NCBI GenBank assembly: GCA_963205195.1 | Contig: CAUJHR010000004.1 | Span: 62,001-126,000 of the forward strand | Reading direction: 5' to 3' | DNA from: Pseudomonadota bacterium | GTDB taxonomy: Bacteria > Pseudomonadota > Alphaproteobacteria > Rickettsiales > SXRF01 | Length of the DNA stretch: 64,000 nt | In this document: piece after piece, positions 53,397-62,783 of the stretch | Position numbering within the stretch: position 1 is the first letter of the stretch | Layout of the letters: every line of letters begins with the position of its first letter | Program-made: the position numbers and the translations under genes | The notes under the pieces: model-generated | Seen by the model: the letters and a program-made list of their open reading frames with translations, nothing else | Database searches by the model: none | Told to the model about the DNA's origin: nothing

Positions 53397-54032
53397 ATGA
53401 ATATTGAATATAATTATATAAAAGATGGTTCAGAAATTTACCGCAGGTCATTTGCTATAATACGCAAGGAGGCACAGCTTGCGCGTTTTAATGAGGATGA
53501 GGAAAAAGTAGCAGTTCGCATAATACATGCTTGCGGCATAGTGGAGGCGGCGGCGGATATTTTTTTCTCACCAGATATGGTAAAAATAGCCCGCAATTCA
53601 TTGCAAAATGGTGCGCCAATATTATGTGATGCGAAAATGGTGGCAAGTGGTGTAACCCGTGCGCGCCTGCCAAATAATAATGAAGTAATATGCACCTTAT
53701 CTGATCCCCGTATTCCAGAAATTGCAAAAAAAATAGGCAATACGCGCTCGGCGGCGGCGATGGAATTATGGCGTGATAAGCTTGAAGGTTCAGTTGTTGC
53801 AATTGGTAATGCCCCAACCTCACTTTTTTATTTGCTGGAAATGCTTGAGGCCGGTGCTAAGCCGCCAGCGGCAGTTATCGGCATGCCGGTTGGGTTTGTT
53901 GGGGCTTATGAATCAAAAGAAGCTCTTATGTCTTATGGCAAAATTCCATATGCTGTGGTTCGCGGGCGGAAAGGCGGCAGTGCAATGACAGTTGCAGCTA
54001 TAAATGCAATAGCAATGGAACAGGAAATATGA
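53397..54032 (+). CDS. cobH: Precorrin-8X methylmutase
   Basis: Moves the C-11 methyl group to C-12 giving hydrogenobyrinate. The catalytic His is in VRIIHACGIVEAAADIFFS near residue 43. Also DAKMVASGVTRARLP, GNAPTSLFYLLEMLEAG and MPVGFVGAYESKEALM and the family end. 211 aa. Overlaps cobI by 4 bases. Confidence 0.95.
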   Translation: MNIEYNYIKDGSEIYRRSFAIIRKEAQLARFNEDEEKVAVRIIHACGIVEAAADIFFSPDMVKIARNSLQNGAPILCDAKMVASGVTRARLPNNNEVICTLSDPRIPEIAKKIGNTRSAAAMELWRDKLEGSVVAIGNAPTSLFYLLEMLEAGAKPPAAVIGMPVGFVGAYESKEALMSYGKIPYAVVRGRKGGSAMTVAAINAIAMEQEI

Positions 54033-54757
54033 AACCGGGTAAATTATATGGCGTTGGGCTGGGGCCTGGCGACCCGGAGCTTATGACTTTGAAATCTGCG
54101 CGTATACTTAGCGGGACGAAACTGGTCGCATATTTTTCTAAAGGCGGGAAAACAGGGCATGCACGCTCGATAATGGCATCTTATATAACAGATAGGCATG
54201 AAGAAATGCCATTGGTTTATCCGGTTACTACTGAATATCCGGTGAACGATCCCAGATATGAAGAACTGATCGGGGAGTTTTATAAAGAGTCCAGTGAAAA
54301 AATTGCGAAGCGACTAAGAGCCGGTGAGGATGTCGCGGTATTATGTGTAGGCGACCCGTTTTTTTATGGTTCATTCATGCATCTTTACAGACGGCTGGCT
54401 GGAGAATTCATCTGTGAGGTTGTAGCCGGGGTTACAGCAATGGCTGGTTGCTGGGCAGCCGCCGGTGCTCCTATAACCTGGGGTGATGATATACTTACGG
54501 TCTTGCCGGGCACGCTTCTTGAAAATGAATTGCTGGAGCGGCTTAAAAACACTGATGCTGCTGTAATTATGAAGCTCGGAAGGAATCTTAGTAAAGTAAA
54601 AAAAACAATTATTTCTGCCGGTTTACTGGAGCGTGCTATTTATATCGAATATGGAACAATGGAAGCAGAAAAAATAATTCCATTGAGTGAGGTGCAAGGA
54701 GATAATGCGCCTTATTTCTCGCTTGTGATAATAACCGGGAATGGGCGTAAGATATAA
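54029..54757 (+). CDS. cobI: Precorrin-2 C20-methyltransferase
   Basis: Tetrapyrrole methylase using S-adenosylmethionine. GVGLGPGDPELMTLKSARIL is the SAM-binding opening, with VLCVGDPFFYGSFMHLYRRL and VVAGVTAMAGCWAAAGAP following. 242 aa. It overlaps cobH by 4 bases and shares one base (TAATG) with the cobJ start. Confidence 0.95.
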   Translation: MKPGKLYGVGLGPGDPELMTLKSARILSGTKLVAYFSKGGKTGHARSIMASYITDRHEEMPLVYPVTTEYPVNDPRYEELIGEFYKESSEKIAKRLRAGEDVAVLCVGDPFFYGSFMHLYRRLAGEFICEVVAGVTAMAGCWAAAGAPITWGDDILTVLPGTLLENELLERLKNTDAAVIMKLGRNLSKVKKTIISAGLLERAIYIEYGTMEAEKIIPLSEVQGDNAPYFSLVIITGNGRKI

Positions 54758-55521
54758 TGTCTGGCTGGTTAAAAATAATAGGGCTTGGCGCAGGAAATCG
54801 ACAATTCCTAACCCCACAGGCACAGGAAATTCTGCACAGCGCAACTGATATAGTTGGTTACGAAACTTATGTTAATATGGTGCCTTCTTTTATACAGGCC
54901 AAACGCCATGCAAGTGATAATGGCGTAGAAGTGGAGCGCTCAGAATATGCGCTGGAGCTTGCGGCAGGTGGCGCAAAAGTTGCTGTGGTTTCTGGTGGAG
55001 ATGCAGGTGTATTTGGCATGGCGGCGGCAGTGTTCGAAGCGGTAGCACAGAATCCTGGAAAATGGCTTGGGCTTGATATTGAAGTTATACCCGGGATTAC
55101 GGCATTGCTTGCGGTAGCAGCGCGGATTGGGGCACCTCTAGGCCATGATTTTTGTGTGGTTTCCTTATCGGATTATTTGAAGCCATGGGAGATTATAAGA
55201 AAACGCCTGATAGCAGCAAGTGAAGGTGATTTTGTCCTTGCGATCTATAACCCGGCTTCAAAAACAAGGCGTGAGCAGTTAAAAGATGCTATAGATATAT
55301 TAACTGGTTTGCGCGGTGGTGAAACTATAGCTATCGTCGCAACTAATGTAGGCAGGCAGCAGGAGAAGATTACCATCACCAGGCTTTCTGCAATAGATAC
55401 AGAGATAATCACAATGCAAAGCATGCTTATTATTGGCTCAAGCCATACACGGCTTATTGAGCGTGGGCAGGGAGCTGAGCCTTGGGTTTTTACACCACGT
55501 TTTTATAAACCCAATCCATAG
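54757..55521 (+). CDS. cobJ: Precorrin-3B C17-methyltransferase
   Basis: Methylates C-17 and contracts the ring. Motifs: KIIGLGAGNRQFLTPQAQEIL, VVSGGDAGVFGMAAAVFEA, EVIPGITALLAVAARIGAPLGHDFCVVSLSDYLKPW and LAIYNPASKTRREQL. 254 aa. Its end overlaps the end of the convergent cobK by 32 bases. Confidence 0.95.
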   Translation: MSGWLKIIGLGAGNRQFLTPQAQEILHSATDIVGYETYVNMVPSFIQAKRHASDNGVEVERSEYALELAAGGAKVAVVSGGDAGVFGMAAAVFEAVAQNPGKWLGLDIEVIPGITALLAVAARIGAPLGHDFCVVSLSDYLKPWEIIRKRLIAASEGDFVLAIYNPASKTRREQLKDAIDILTGLRGGETIAIVATNVGRQQEKITITRLSAIDTEIITMQSMLIIGSSHTRLIERGQGAEPWVFTPRFYKPNP

Positions 55522-56227
55522 CTTCCTGTGCACTTTGCACATGCAGACCGGCTGGGCGCCTAGGCCGGCTTATCATTATTACTGGGATTTTCAGTTTGCT
55601 GCAGGCGGCGAGTTTTGCCGAAGTTGCGGCACCGCCTGAATTTTTACTGACCAAATAATCTATTTTATGATCGTGAAGTAATTTATATTCATTATCTAGA
55701 TTGAATGGCGGGCGGGATGTTATATAAAACGCGTTTTTAAGTGGCTTTCCGGTTATTTCGTCTATACTCCTTATCACATAATAATGTTGACTGTAGTTTA
55801 TATATTCTTCTAGCTCAAGCTTCCCGACGCTTAGGAAGATCCGTTTTGGAGCTATCCCCAAGGCCTTGCTTGCCTGCCTATGGCTAGCAACTTCTATCCA
55901 CATATCCTGTGCAGTTTTTTCCCATTGCGGGCGTAATAGGTAAAGTAGCGGCACGCCAGCAATCTTGGCGGCTTCTTGGGCGTTAAAAGGCATTTTTTGT
56001 GCAAAAGGGTGGGTAGCGCATACCAATGCCCCTATATTTTGTTCCTTAATGTAATCCGCCAGTCCATATGCTCCCCCAAATCCTCCTACTCGGCAATTTA
56101 CCTGGGGAAGAACAGGGTTCTTCGTCCTTCCGGCGAGTGACAATATAATTTGAATATGGGGTTTTCCAGCCAGTAAAGCCACAAGTTCGCTTGCCTCGCT
56201 GGTTCCGCCTAGTATAAGTATGTTCAT
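55490..56227 (-). CDS. cobK: Precorrin-6A reductase
   Basis: NADPH-dependent reduction of precorrin-6A. From the ATG at 56227 it reads MNILILGGTSEASELVALL, the family start, and includes CATHPFAQKMPFNA, LLRPQWEK, LSVGKLELEE and the SKNSGGAATSAKL motif. 245 aa. A longer in-frame start at 56341 would read through 122 bases of cobL and does not match the family. It is on the minus strand between cobJ and cobL, overlapping both; the start codons of cobK and cobL overlap in the sequence CATG. Confidence 0.93.
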   Translation of the reverse strand: MNILILGGTSEASELVALLAGKPHIQIILSLAGRTKNPVLPQVNCRVGGFGGAYGLADYIKEQNIGALVCATHPFAQKMPFNAQEAAKIAGVPLLYLLRPQWEKTAQDMWIEVASHRQASKALGIAPKRIFLSVGKLELEEYINYSQHYYVIRSIDEITGKPLKNAFYITSRPPFNLDNEYKLLHDHKIDYLVSKNSGGAATSAKLAACSKLKIPVIMISRPRRPAGLHVQSAQEAMDWVYKNVV

Positions 56228-57425
56228 GGAAAAAGACATAGCATGGCTTAAGGTAATTGGCATCAACGAAAATGGAGTTGATGGGCTTAGCGAGCAGGCG
56301 TGCGCCATTATATCTACTGCTGGTTTGGTCGTAGGCGGCAAACGTCATCTTGAACTGGCTGGCGGTTTAGTTAAGGGGCAAAGTCTTATCTGGGATTCGC
56401 CTATTGAAAAAACCATAGAAAAGATTATTGAAAGGAAACCGCAAAACACCTGTGTCCTTGCATCTGGTGATCCATTTTCCTATGGAATTGGGGCCACCTT
56501 AGCCCGTCATGTAGCGATTGAAGAAATGCTGGTGATACCAGCACCTTCATGTTTCTCATTGGCAGCGGCAAGGCTTGGCTGGGCTTTGCAAGATACTGTA
56601 ACTATAGGTCTTAACGGGCGTCACTTAGAGAAAATAATCCCGCATTTGCAGCCGGGGGCAAAAATACTTGCTTTATCAACTGATGAAACAACGCCCATAT
56701 CGGTTTTTGAATTAATATATAAACGTGGCTTAGCTGCTGCTAAATTACAGGTTATGGAACATCTGGGCGGTGAAAAGGAAAAAATATATGAGTTTCATGG
56801 CAAGGAAAATATTGCGCGCTTGAATATGATAGCCTTGGAGATTCCTGCAGATTTAACTGGCAAAGCAATTCCTATTGCTTCTGGCTTGCCTGACGAGTTT
56901 TTTGAAAATGACGGTCAGCTTACCAAGCGTGAGATACGTGCTATAACCTTATCAAGCCTTGCGCCACGCAAGGGGGAATTGCTTTGGGATATAGGGCTTG
57001 GGGCAGGCTCCATTGCTATTGAATGGCTTCTGGCAAACCCGGCAAACCGTGCAATCGGTTTTGAAAAAGATACGAGCCGTGCAAAACGTGCCCTGCTTAA
57101 TGCGGTCAATCTTGGAGTTCCCGATCTCCAAATAATTGAAGGGGTTGTACCGCATACTTTGGAAGGTAGGGAAACCCCTGATGCTATATTCATAGGCGGC
57201 GGGGCAAAAACTGAAACTATTGATGCGGCGTGGAATGCGCTAAAAACTGGCGGCAGGATGGTTGTAAATTCTATTACTCTGGAAACAGAAAGCACGATAA
57301 TTTCTGCATATAAAAAATATGGCGGTAATATTATACGTATAGGGATTGACCGCGATGAGGATGTAGGGAATTTTACAGGCTTGCGCCCTGCAATGCGGGT
57401 TATGCAATGGAGTGCGATAAAATGA
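56220..57425 (+). CDS. cobL: Precorrin-6Y C5,15-methyltransferase (decarboxylating)
   Basis: Fusion of CbiE- and CbiT-like domains. N-terminal methylase with GINENGVDGLSEQAC, CVLASGDPFSYGIGATL and PAPSCFSLAAARLGWA (about 1-200). The C-terminal Rossmann methyltransferase has LLWDIGLGAGSIAIEWLL (about 250-268) and AIFIGGGAKTE. 401 aa. The start is ATG at 56220 or ATG two codons later (56226); neither has a Shine-Dalgarno. It overlaps the divergent cobK start by 8 bases and cobE by 4. Confidence 0.94.
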   Translation: MFMEKDIAWLKVIGINENGVDGLSEQACAIISTAGLVVGGKRHLELAGGLVKGQSLIWDSPIEKTIEKIIERKPQNTCVLASGDPFSYGIGATLARHVAIEEMLVIPAPSCFSLAAARLGWALQDTVTIGLNGRHLEKIIPHLQPGAKILALSTDETTPISVFELIYKRGLAAAKLQVMEHLGGEKEKIYEFHGKENIARLNMIALEIPADLTGKAIPIASGLPDEFFENDGQLTKREIRAITLSSLAPRKGELLWDIGLGAGSIAIEWLLANPANRAIGFEKDTSRAKRALLNAVNLGVPDLQIIEGVVPHTLEGRETPDAIFIGGGAKTETIDAAWNALKTGGRMVVNSITLETESTIISAYKKYGGNIIRIGIDRDEDVGNFTGLRPAMRVMQWSAIK

Positions 57426-57859
57426 AAGCGCGTAATGGAAGAATAGTAATAGGCATTGGTTGCCGTAAACAATGTTACGTCGGCGAAATAATAGAGCTTG
57501 TGCATACTGCTTTGGAAAAGAGCGATATAGCCATAAGTGATGTAGCTATTATTGCAACGCCGTGGGTAAAAAATGATGCTGAACCTATAATACACACAGC
57601 AGAGGCATTGGATCTTCCGCTTGTCGTAATACCTAAGGAAAGGTGTGAGGAGGTGGCTAACCTTGCCCAGACTGTTTCGCAGAAAGTAGTGGAATTATTT
57701 GCGGTGCCTTCAATTGCAGAAGTGGCTGCATTAGCAGCTGCGGGAAAAAACCCAAGGTTAGTTTGTGCGCGTATAACTTCAGGCGGTGCAAGTTGTGCCA
57801 TAGCTATAGGGGATTGTGATCTGGAAGAAACAAATCCTGCAAGTGGATTTGTTGTATGA
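57422..57859 (+). CDS. cobE: CobE / CbiG C-terminal domain protein
   Basis: Small protein of the aerobic pathway with homology to the C-terminal domain of CbiG; its precise role is not settled. From ATG at 57422, which overlaps the cobL stop as ATGA, it reads [20 protein letters not shown], then [31 protein letters not shown] and [10 protein letters not shown]. 145 aa. A start 5 codons upstream (57407) is open but less well placed. Overlaps cobM by 4 bases. Confidence 0.9.
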   Translation: MKARNGRIVIGIGCRKQCYVGEIIELVHTALEKSDIAISDVAIIATPWVKNDAEPIIHTAEALDLPLVVIPKERCEEVANLAQTVSQKVVELFAVPSIAEVAALAAAGKNPRLVCARITSGGASCAIAIGDCDLEETNPASGFVV

Positions 57860-58608
57860 CCATACATTTCATAGGGGCAGGGCCGGGCGCGGCTGATCTG
57901 ATAACCCTGCGCGGGCGCGACCTTATAGCATCCTGCCCTGTTTGCTTATATGCAGGTTCCCTAGTGCCGGAGGAAATGCTGCGCTGGTGCCCTCCGGGGG
58001 CAAAGGTTATAAATACTGCGCCGCTGGATCTTGATAAAATAGAAGCTGAGTTTTTAGATGCCCATAAAAAAGGGCTGGATGTTGTGCGGCTTCACTCTGG
58101 CGATCTTTCTATCTGGTCGGCAATTGGTGAGCAGATACGCAGGCTGAAGCGCCTTGAAATTCCTTACACAGTAACCCCCGGTGTGCCGTCATTTTCCGGG
58201 GCAGCGGCAGCCATTATGCAGGAACTTACTTTGCCGGAGGTAGCTCAATCGGTTGTTCTCACACGCACCAGCGGGAGGGCATCGGCGATGCCTGAGAGTG
58301 AATCTTTATCTGCATTTGCCCGCACGGGGGCAACTCTTGCAGTGCATCTTTCCATTCATGCTCTTGATAAAGTGGTTGATGAAGTTATGCCGATTCTTGG
58401 CGAAGACTGCCCGGTGGCGGTAGTATTTCGGGCATCATGGCCAGATGAAAAGATCATCCGCGCAACACTTTCAACAATTGGGAATATGGTAGACCATAAA
58501 GAAATAGAACGCAGTGCCCTTATAATCATCGGCAAGGTGCTTGATATTGAAAATTTCCGTGAATCGGCATTATATAATGCTGAATATCACAGGAGATACA
58601 GAAGCTAG
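57856..58608 (+). CDS. cobM: Precorrin-4 C11-methyltransferase
   Basis: SAM-dependent tetrapyrrole methylase. [20 protein letters not shown] opens the SAM fold, then [39 protein letters not shown] and [23 protein letters not shown]. 250 aa. Coupled to cobE by an ATGA overlap. Its stop codon directly abuts the stop of the convergent pilin-like gene, with no room for a terminator. Confidence 0.95.
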   Translation: MTIHFIGAGPGAADLITLRGRDLIASCPVCLYAGSLVPEEMLRWCPPGAKVINTAPLDLDKIEAEFLDAHKKGLDVVRLHSGDLSIWSAIGEQIRRLKRLEIPYTVTPGVPSFSGAAAAIMQELTLPEVAQSVVLTRTSGRASAMPESESLSAFARTGATLAVHLSIHALDKVVDEVMPILGEDCPVAVVFRASWPDEKIIRATLSTIGNMVDHKEIERSALIIIGKVLDIENFRESALYNAEYHRRYRS

Positions 58609-59523
58609 CTATTGAAAGCGTAAAGAAAGCACACAATTTATCTGGTCGCTATTCCGTGCAATAGAATAGGTCTGGGGTCCGGCAATATTATTATTATCGT
58701 AGCAGTTTATAGCATTATACGGGGTTGCAAGTTGGGTTGGAGTATTTTGCGGCCATGTATAATTACCTATATTTCCAGACGTTGCACCACCGCCGCCAGC
58801 TGCCCAGTATACAGTCGAATTAAAAGCATAAATCGGGGTAACGGTACCAGACTGGGGTAATCCGTCATCAATTTTGTTATCTATAGTATAAGCTTCATAT
58901 ACGCTTAATCCAGGATCCCAGTAGGTTGCCCCATCACTATTGAAGGCTGGGTTTATTATCTGTACTATACCGAAATAATTATATCTGTCGGGTGTAGCTG
59001 GCGCTGCTCCCCAACCAGTCCCTCCACTCCAAACATAGAAATAATTACTACGCCCTAACTTTGCTGGCGGCAGTATTCCTTCCGGTCCAATTGCCCAAGG
59101 GCTTGGTATGGAAACTGTTGGACTTGCAATATTGAAATTACCGTCAATCATTTGGGCTTTGCTTAAATCCACCCAGAAAGTCAGAGTTTCTCCGATATTT
59201 TCACGGGTTCCCTTATTCAGTCCTGCGCCATCACCAAATACTCCTTCTATAATACCATTTCCATCACCCTCGCCAGCATATGCTCCTCTGGGCAGAAATC
59301 CGTATGCATTGGCAGTGTCGGCGTTCATATCTCCGGGGAGGGCGTTATATTTAGCCTGAAATGTATGAACTGCGGTATTATATTTATTTATCTGGGATAT
59401 TGTTGCTCGTATTTCTGCCGCTTTAATAAGGTCTTTTCCAACTAACACGCCACCAATAATCAAACCTATGATTACAAGAACTATGGAAAGTTCAATAAGG
59501 GTAAAGCCATGATGGTTTTTCAT
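58609..59523 (-). CDS. Type IV pilin-like (prepilin) protein
   Basis: Class III signal and N-terminal pilin helix: MKNHHG followed by FTLIELSIVLVIIGLIIG, with prepilin peptidase cleavage expected between Gly6 and Phe7 and the conserved Glu5 of the mature form. A globular, Gly/Tyr/Asn-rich domain of about 270 residues follows, with GDMNADTANAYGFLPRG (a metal-loop-like stretch also found in pseudopilins). It ends with Cys residues (YDNNN region and INCVLSLRF) that could form a disulfide. 304 aa. A single gene on the minus strand inside the B12 locus, without other pilus genes. Confidence 0.88.
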   Translation of the reverse strand: MKNHHGFTLIELSIVLVIIGLIIGGVLVGKDLIKAAEIRATISQINKYNTAVHTFQAKYNALPGDMNADTANAYGFLPRGAYAGEGDGNGIIEGVFGDGAGLNKGTRENIGETLTFWVDLSKAQMIDGNFNIASPTVSIPSPWAIGPEGILPPAKLGRSNYFYVWSGGTGWGAAPATPDRYNYFGIVQIINPAFNSDGATYWDPGLSVYEAYTIDNKIDDGLPQSGTVTPIYAFNSTVYWAAGGGGATSGNIGNYTWPQNTPTQLATPYNAINCYDNNNIAGPQTYSIARNSDQINCVLSLRFQ

Positions 59524-59595
59524 GCAATGATCGAATGTGAAATATTTGAATTACATATATTTATACTAATATTAATCAGTTTCAAGTAATATTAA

Positions 59596-60645
59596 CTATT
59601 CTATAGCCAGCAATTTTCCCTCCCTGTCGAAGATAGCTATTTCTAATTCTATATCGTTGCAATCAAGGGCTTTGGTTGCATTTTTAAATGCTTTGCCTGC
59701 TATAAGTTCTGCAAGATTTATATTATGCAGATTGGCAATTTCCAGCGCATGTTTAGCAGTGTTGGCGTTTATTATTCCTTCAATGCCAGAAATATCTGCA
59801 AGGAATTCCATATCAACGCTTCCGGCTCGTGAATGCAGGTCAAGCAGTCCCTGTGCCAGTTTACACATTTTACCAAAGCCACCGGCAATAGTGATTTTTT
59901 TTACCGGGTGCTTGCGTAGATATTTAAGCATTCCACCTACGAAATCACCCATGTCGATAAGCGCAGACTCAGGTAAGTTATATAATTTCTGCACTGCCGC
60001 TTCTGAGGTAGAGCCAGTTGAGCCTGCAATATGGTTTATGCCTTCTGCGCGGGCGACATCTATGCCACGGTAAATAGAATGTATCCAGGCTGAGCAGGAA
60101 AAAGGTATTACAATTCCTGTGGTTCCTAAAATAGAGATCCCTCCTAAAATTCCAAGGCGGGGATTCATGGTCTTAAGCGCTATTTTTTCACCATTCTCCA
60201 CTGAAATTTCAATTTCAACATCATCATTTCTGGAGTATTTTTCTGCGATCTCTTTTATTGCTGTTTGCATCATTGCGCGTGGTACAGGGTTTATCGCCGG
60301 TTCGCCTGCTGCAAGCGGAAGGCCGGGTTTAGTGACTGTGCCAACTCCTGTGCCTGCACGAAAAATTATTCCACTTCCGGCAGGAAGGAATTTTACACGG
60401 GCAGTAATAAGGGCGTTATGGGTAACATCGGGGTCATCGCCTGCATCTTTTACCACGCTTGCAAAAGCATAGCCATTTTCCAGTGCTGTTTTAGCTAATG
60501 AAAAAAACGGGCGTTGCCCGCGTGGTAGTAATATATCAACCGGGTTTGGGAATTGACCGGTAATTAGTGCTAAGAATGCCGCTTTTGCCCCGGCAGTAGC
60601 GCAGGCCCCAGTTGTCCATCCTTTGCGGAGTTGTGAGTTTTCCAT
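59596..60645 (-). CDS. cbiD: Precorrin-5 C1-methyltransferase (CbiD)
   Basis: Methylates C-1 and removes the C2 fragment. Opens LRKGWTTGACATAGAKAA, the CbiD signature, and includes VKDAGDDPDVTHNALI, FRAGTGVGTVTKPGLPL, PVPRAMM, GILGGISILGTTGIVIPFS and TIAGGFGKMCKLAQG. 349 aa, normal. It is on the minus strand, diverging from cobB across 79 bp. CbiD is the anaerobic-pathway counterpart of CobF; no cobF is seen, so CbiD most likely does this step here alongside CobG and CobN. Confidence 0.94.
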   Translation of the reverse strand: MENSQLRKGWTTGACATAGAKAAFLALITGQFPNPVDILLPRGQRPFFSLAKTALENGYAFASVVKDAGDDPDVTHNALITARVKFLPAGSGIIFRAGTGVGTVTKPGLPLAAGEPAINPVPRAMMQTAIKEIAEKYSRNDDVEIEISVENGEKIALKTMNPRLGILGGISILGTTGIVIPFSCSAWIHSIYRGIDVARAEGINHIAGSTGSTSEAAVQKLYNLPESALIDMGDFVGGMLKYLRKHPVKKITIAGGFGKMCKLAQGLLDLHSRAGSVDMEFLADISGIEGIINANTAKHALEIANLHNINLAELIAGKAFKNATKALDCNDIELEIAIFDREGKLLAIE

Positions 60646-60724
60646 TGTTTTTCGTGTTTCGTAATTTGTTATTAACCCTTATAGTAGAATTTTACACAAC
60701 GGAAAACATTAATAACTACTCATT

Positions 60725-62044
60725 ATGACTCAGGGATTTATGATAGCCGCTCCGCGCTCTGGTTCGGGGAAAACCACAGTCACGCTTGGATTGCTAAGGG
60801 CTTTAGCGCGGCGCGGACATAAAATTGGTTCTTTTAAGTGTGGGCCTGATTATATAGATCCGCAATTCCACAAGATAGCAACCCGGCGCGCAAGCTTTAA
60901 CCTGGATAGCTGGACGATGTCAGCTGATGCCCTTGATAAGAACTTCATGCTGGGGACGGAAGGTGCGGAAATAATTATAGCTGAAGGATCTATGGGGCTT
61001 TTTGATGGTGTTGCAACTATCGGCGCCGCAGGTGATGGTTCAAGCGCTGATATTGCCGCCCGGTTTAATTTACCTGTGGTTTTAGTAATTGATACTAGCG
61101 GGCAGTCACAATCTGCAGGTGCAGTCGCTATGGGTTTTCGTGATTTTCATCCGGCTGTAAAAATAGCTGGCGTTATATTAGGCAATATAGCAAGCGAGCG
61201 CCATTTTAATTTAGCCATGCGCGGTGTTGAACGTGCAGGGCTAAAAGTTTTTGGTTCACTCCCGCGTGCAAGTGTCCCTACTATTCCTGAAAGGCATCTG
61301 GGGTTGGTCCAGGCAAGCGAAATACCTAAAGTTTCAGAAATGATAGATGCTCTGGCCGATGCCATGGAAAAGCATCTCGATATTGATGCTATTCTTTATA
61401 GTGTTAAACCTGTTGCATCTCTAAATACTCAACCCTTAAACCCTATAGCTTCTGTACGGCGAATAGCACTTGCGAATGATGTGGCATTCTCTTTTACCTA
61501 TGAGCATATAATTACAGGCTGGAAACAACAGGGCATAGAAATCCTGCCTTTTTCTCCATTGGCAGATGAAGCGCCAGACAAGGGGGCTGATATATGCTGG
61601 CTTCCGGGCGGATACCCGGAACTTTATGCAGGCAAGCTTGCAGATAACAATAATTTTTTAAATGGATTACGTAATTTTGCTAAAGATAAACCAATTCATG
61701 GCGAATGTGGCGGGTTCATGGTGCTGGGCGATGCTATAATTGACTCGGAAGGAAGGGAATGGAAAATGGCGGGTTTATTGCCGCTTACCACTTCTTTTGC
61801 CAAGCGTAAACTGCATCTTGGATACCGTGCGGTAAGGCTTGCCGTGGATTGCCCTATCGGATTTAAAGATTCAGTTGTGCGTGGGCATGAATTCCACTAT
61901 GCCAGCATTATAAAACAAGGTTATGCCGTATCTTTGGGCGAAGCAACAGATGCTAACGGTAGTTCACTTGGTAGCGCTGGAATATGTCTGGGAAATGTAA
62001 CCGGAACATTTTTTCATTTTGTGTCAGGAAGTGATAATGAATAA
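60725..62044 (+). CDS. cobB: Hydrogenobyrinate a,c-diamide synthase
   Basis: Glutamine-dependent amidation of the a and c side chains. Opens GFMIAAPRSGSGKTTVTLGLL with the P-loop, then SFKCGPDYIDPQFH and AEGSMGLFDGVA. The C-terminal glutaminase-type domain has CWLPGGYPEL and HGECGGFMVLG with the Cys nucleophile (about residue 332). 439 aa. It overlaps cobA by 8 bases. Confidence 0.95.
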   Translation: MTQGFMIAAPRSGSGKTTVTLGLLRALARRGHKIGSFKCGPDYIDPQFHKIATRRASFNLDSWTMSADALDKNFMLGTEGAEIIIAEGSMGLFDGVATIGAAGDGSSADIAARFNLPVVLVIDTSGQSQSAGAVAMGFRDFHPAVKIAGVILGNIASERHFNLAMRGVERAGLKVFGSLPRASVPTIPERHLGLVQASEIPKVSEMIDALADAMEKHLDIDAILYSVKPVASLNTQPLNPIASVRRIALANDVAFSFTYEHIITGWKQQGIEILPFSPLADEAPDKGADICWLPGGYPELYAGKLADNNNFLNGLRNFAKDKPIHGECGGFMVLGDAIIDSEGREWKMAGLLPLTTSFAKRKLHLGYRAVRLAVDCPIGFKDSVVRGHEFHYASIIKQGYAVSLGEATDANGSSLGSAGICLGNVTGTFFHFVSGSDNE

Positions 62045-62783
62045 TAAGGCAGGAAAAATAATGTTGGTGGGCGCAGGTCCCGGTGATCCTGAGCTGCTCA
62101 CACTAAAGGCTGTAAAAGCATTGCAGTCTGCCGATGTAATTTTGTATGACGCACTGGTCTCAAAAGAGGTTCTGGAAATGTCGCGTGCGGAAGCGGAAAA
62201 AATTCCTGTTGGCAAGCGCGGGCATGGTCAATCCTGCCGTCAGGCTGATATTAACGAAATGATGTTGAAACTGGCAAGTGCTGGAAAAAACGTGGTGCGT
62301 CTTAAAGGTGGAGATCCGCTTGTTTTCAGCAGGGCAGGGGAAGAAATAGAGGCTGCCCGTGCTGCAGGAATAGAAGTTGGGATTATTTCCGGTATCACAA
62401 CAGCGCAGGCTGCTGCTGCTGTGCTTGGGATAGCTCTTACTCATCGCCAGCTGGCCCGCCGCCTGCAATTTGTAACAGGGCACGACCATAAAGGTGATCT
62501 GCCGCAGGATATAGACTGGGATGCTCTTGCCGATCAGAATGCGACCACGGTTATTTATATGCCCAAAAAAACATTGGCAGCTTTTAGCGAAAAAGTGCAG
62601 CACTTTGGCCTTTCCCCTGCTACCCCTGCAGTTGCAGTGATGGATGTAACCCTTCCTACGCAACGTATGGTAGCCGCAACTATCGCAACCCTTCCACACC
62701 ACAGTGATGTTGTGAATATGGAAGGGGCAGTATTAGTTATAATAGGTGAAGTTGTTAGCTCTATAATAAATTCTAAAAATTAG
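62037..62783 (+). CDS. cobA: Uroporphyrinogen-III C-methyltransferase (SUMT)
   Basis: Adds methyl groups at C-2 and C-7 of uroporphyrinogen III to give precorrin-2, the entry to the pathway. ATG at 62037 gives MNNKAGKIMLVGAGPGDPEL, the SUMT start. Then VPVGKRGHG-like IPVGKRGHGQSCRQADIN, VVRLKGGDPLVFSRAGEE, ISGITTAQAAAAVLGIALTHR and TTVIYMPKKTL. 248 aa, single-domain, with no siroheme (CysG) part. A start 6 codons earlier (62019) is open but deeper inside cobB. Its last 11 bases overlap the convergent porin gene. Confidence 0.95.
   Translation: MNNKAGKIMLVGAGPGDPELLTLKAVKALQSADVILYDALVSKEVLEMSRAEAEKIPVGKRGHGQSCRQADINEMMLKLASAGKNVVRLKGGDPLVFSRAGEEIEAARAAGIEVGIISGITTAQAAAAVLGIALTHRQLARRLQFVTGHDHKGDLPQDIDWDALADQNATTVIYMPKKTLAAFSEKVQHFGLSPATPAVAVMDVTLPTQRMVAATIATLPHHSDVVNMEGAVLVIIGEVVSSIINSKN

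Noticed and set aside
56228..56341. Upstream start for cobK
   Set aside because: Would overlap cobL by 122 bases. The conserved MNILILGGTSE start lies at 56227.
56915..57595. 226-codon minus-strand open frame opposite cobL/cobE
   Set aside because: Antisense to two well-identified genes, and no recognisable protein pattern.
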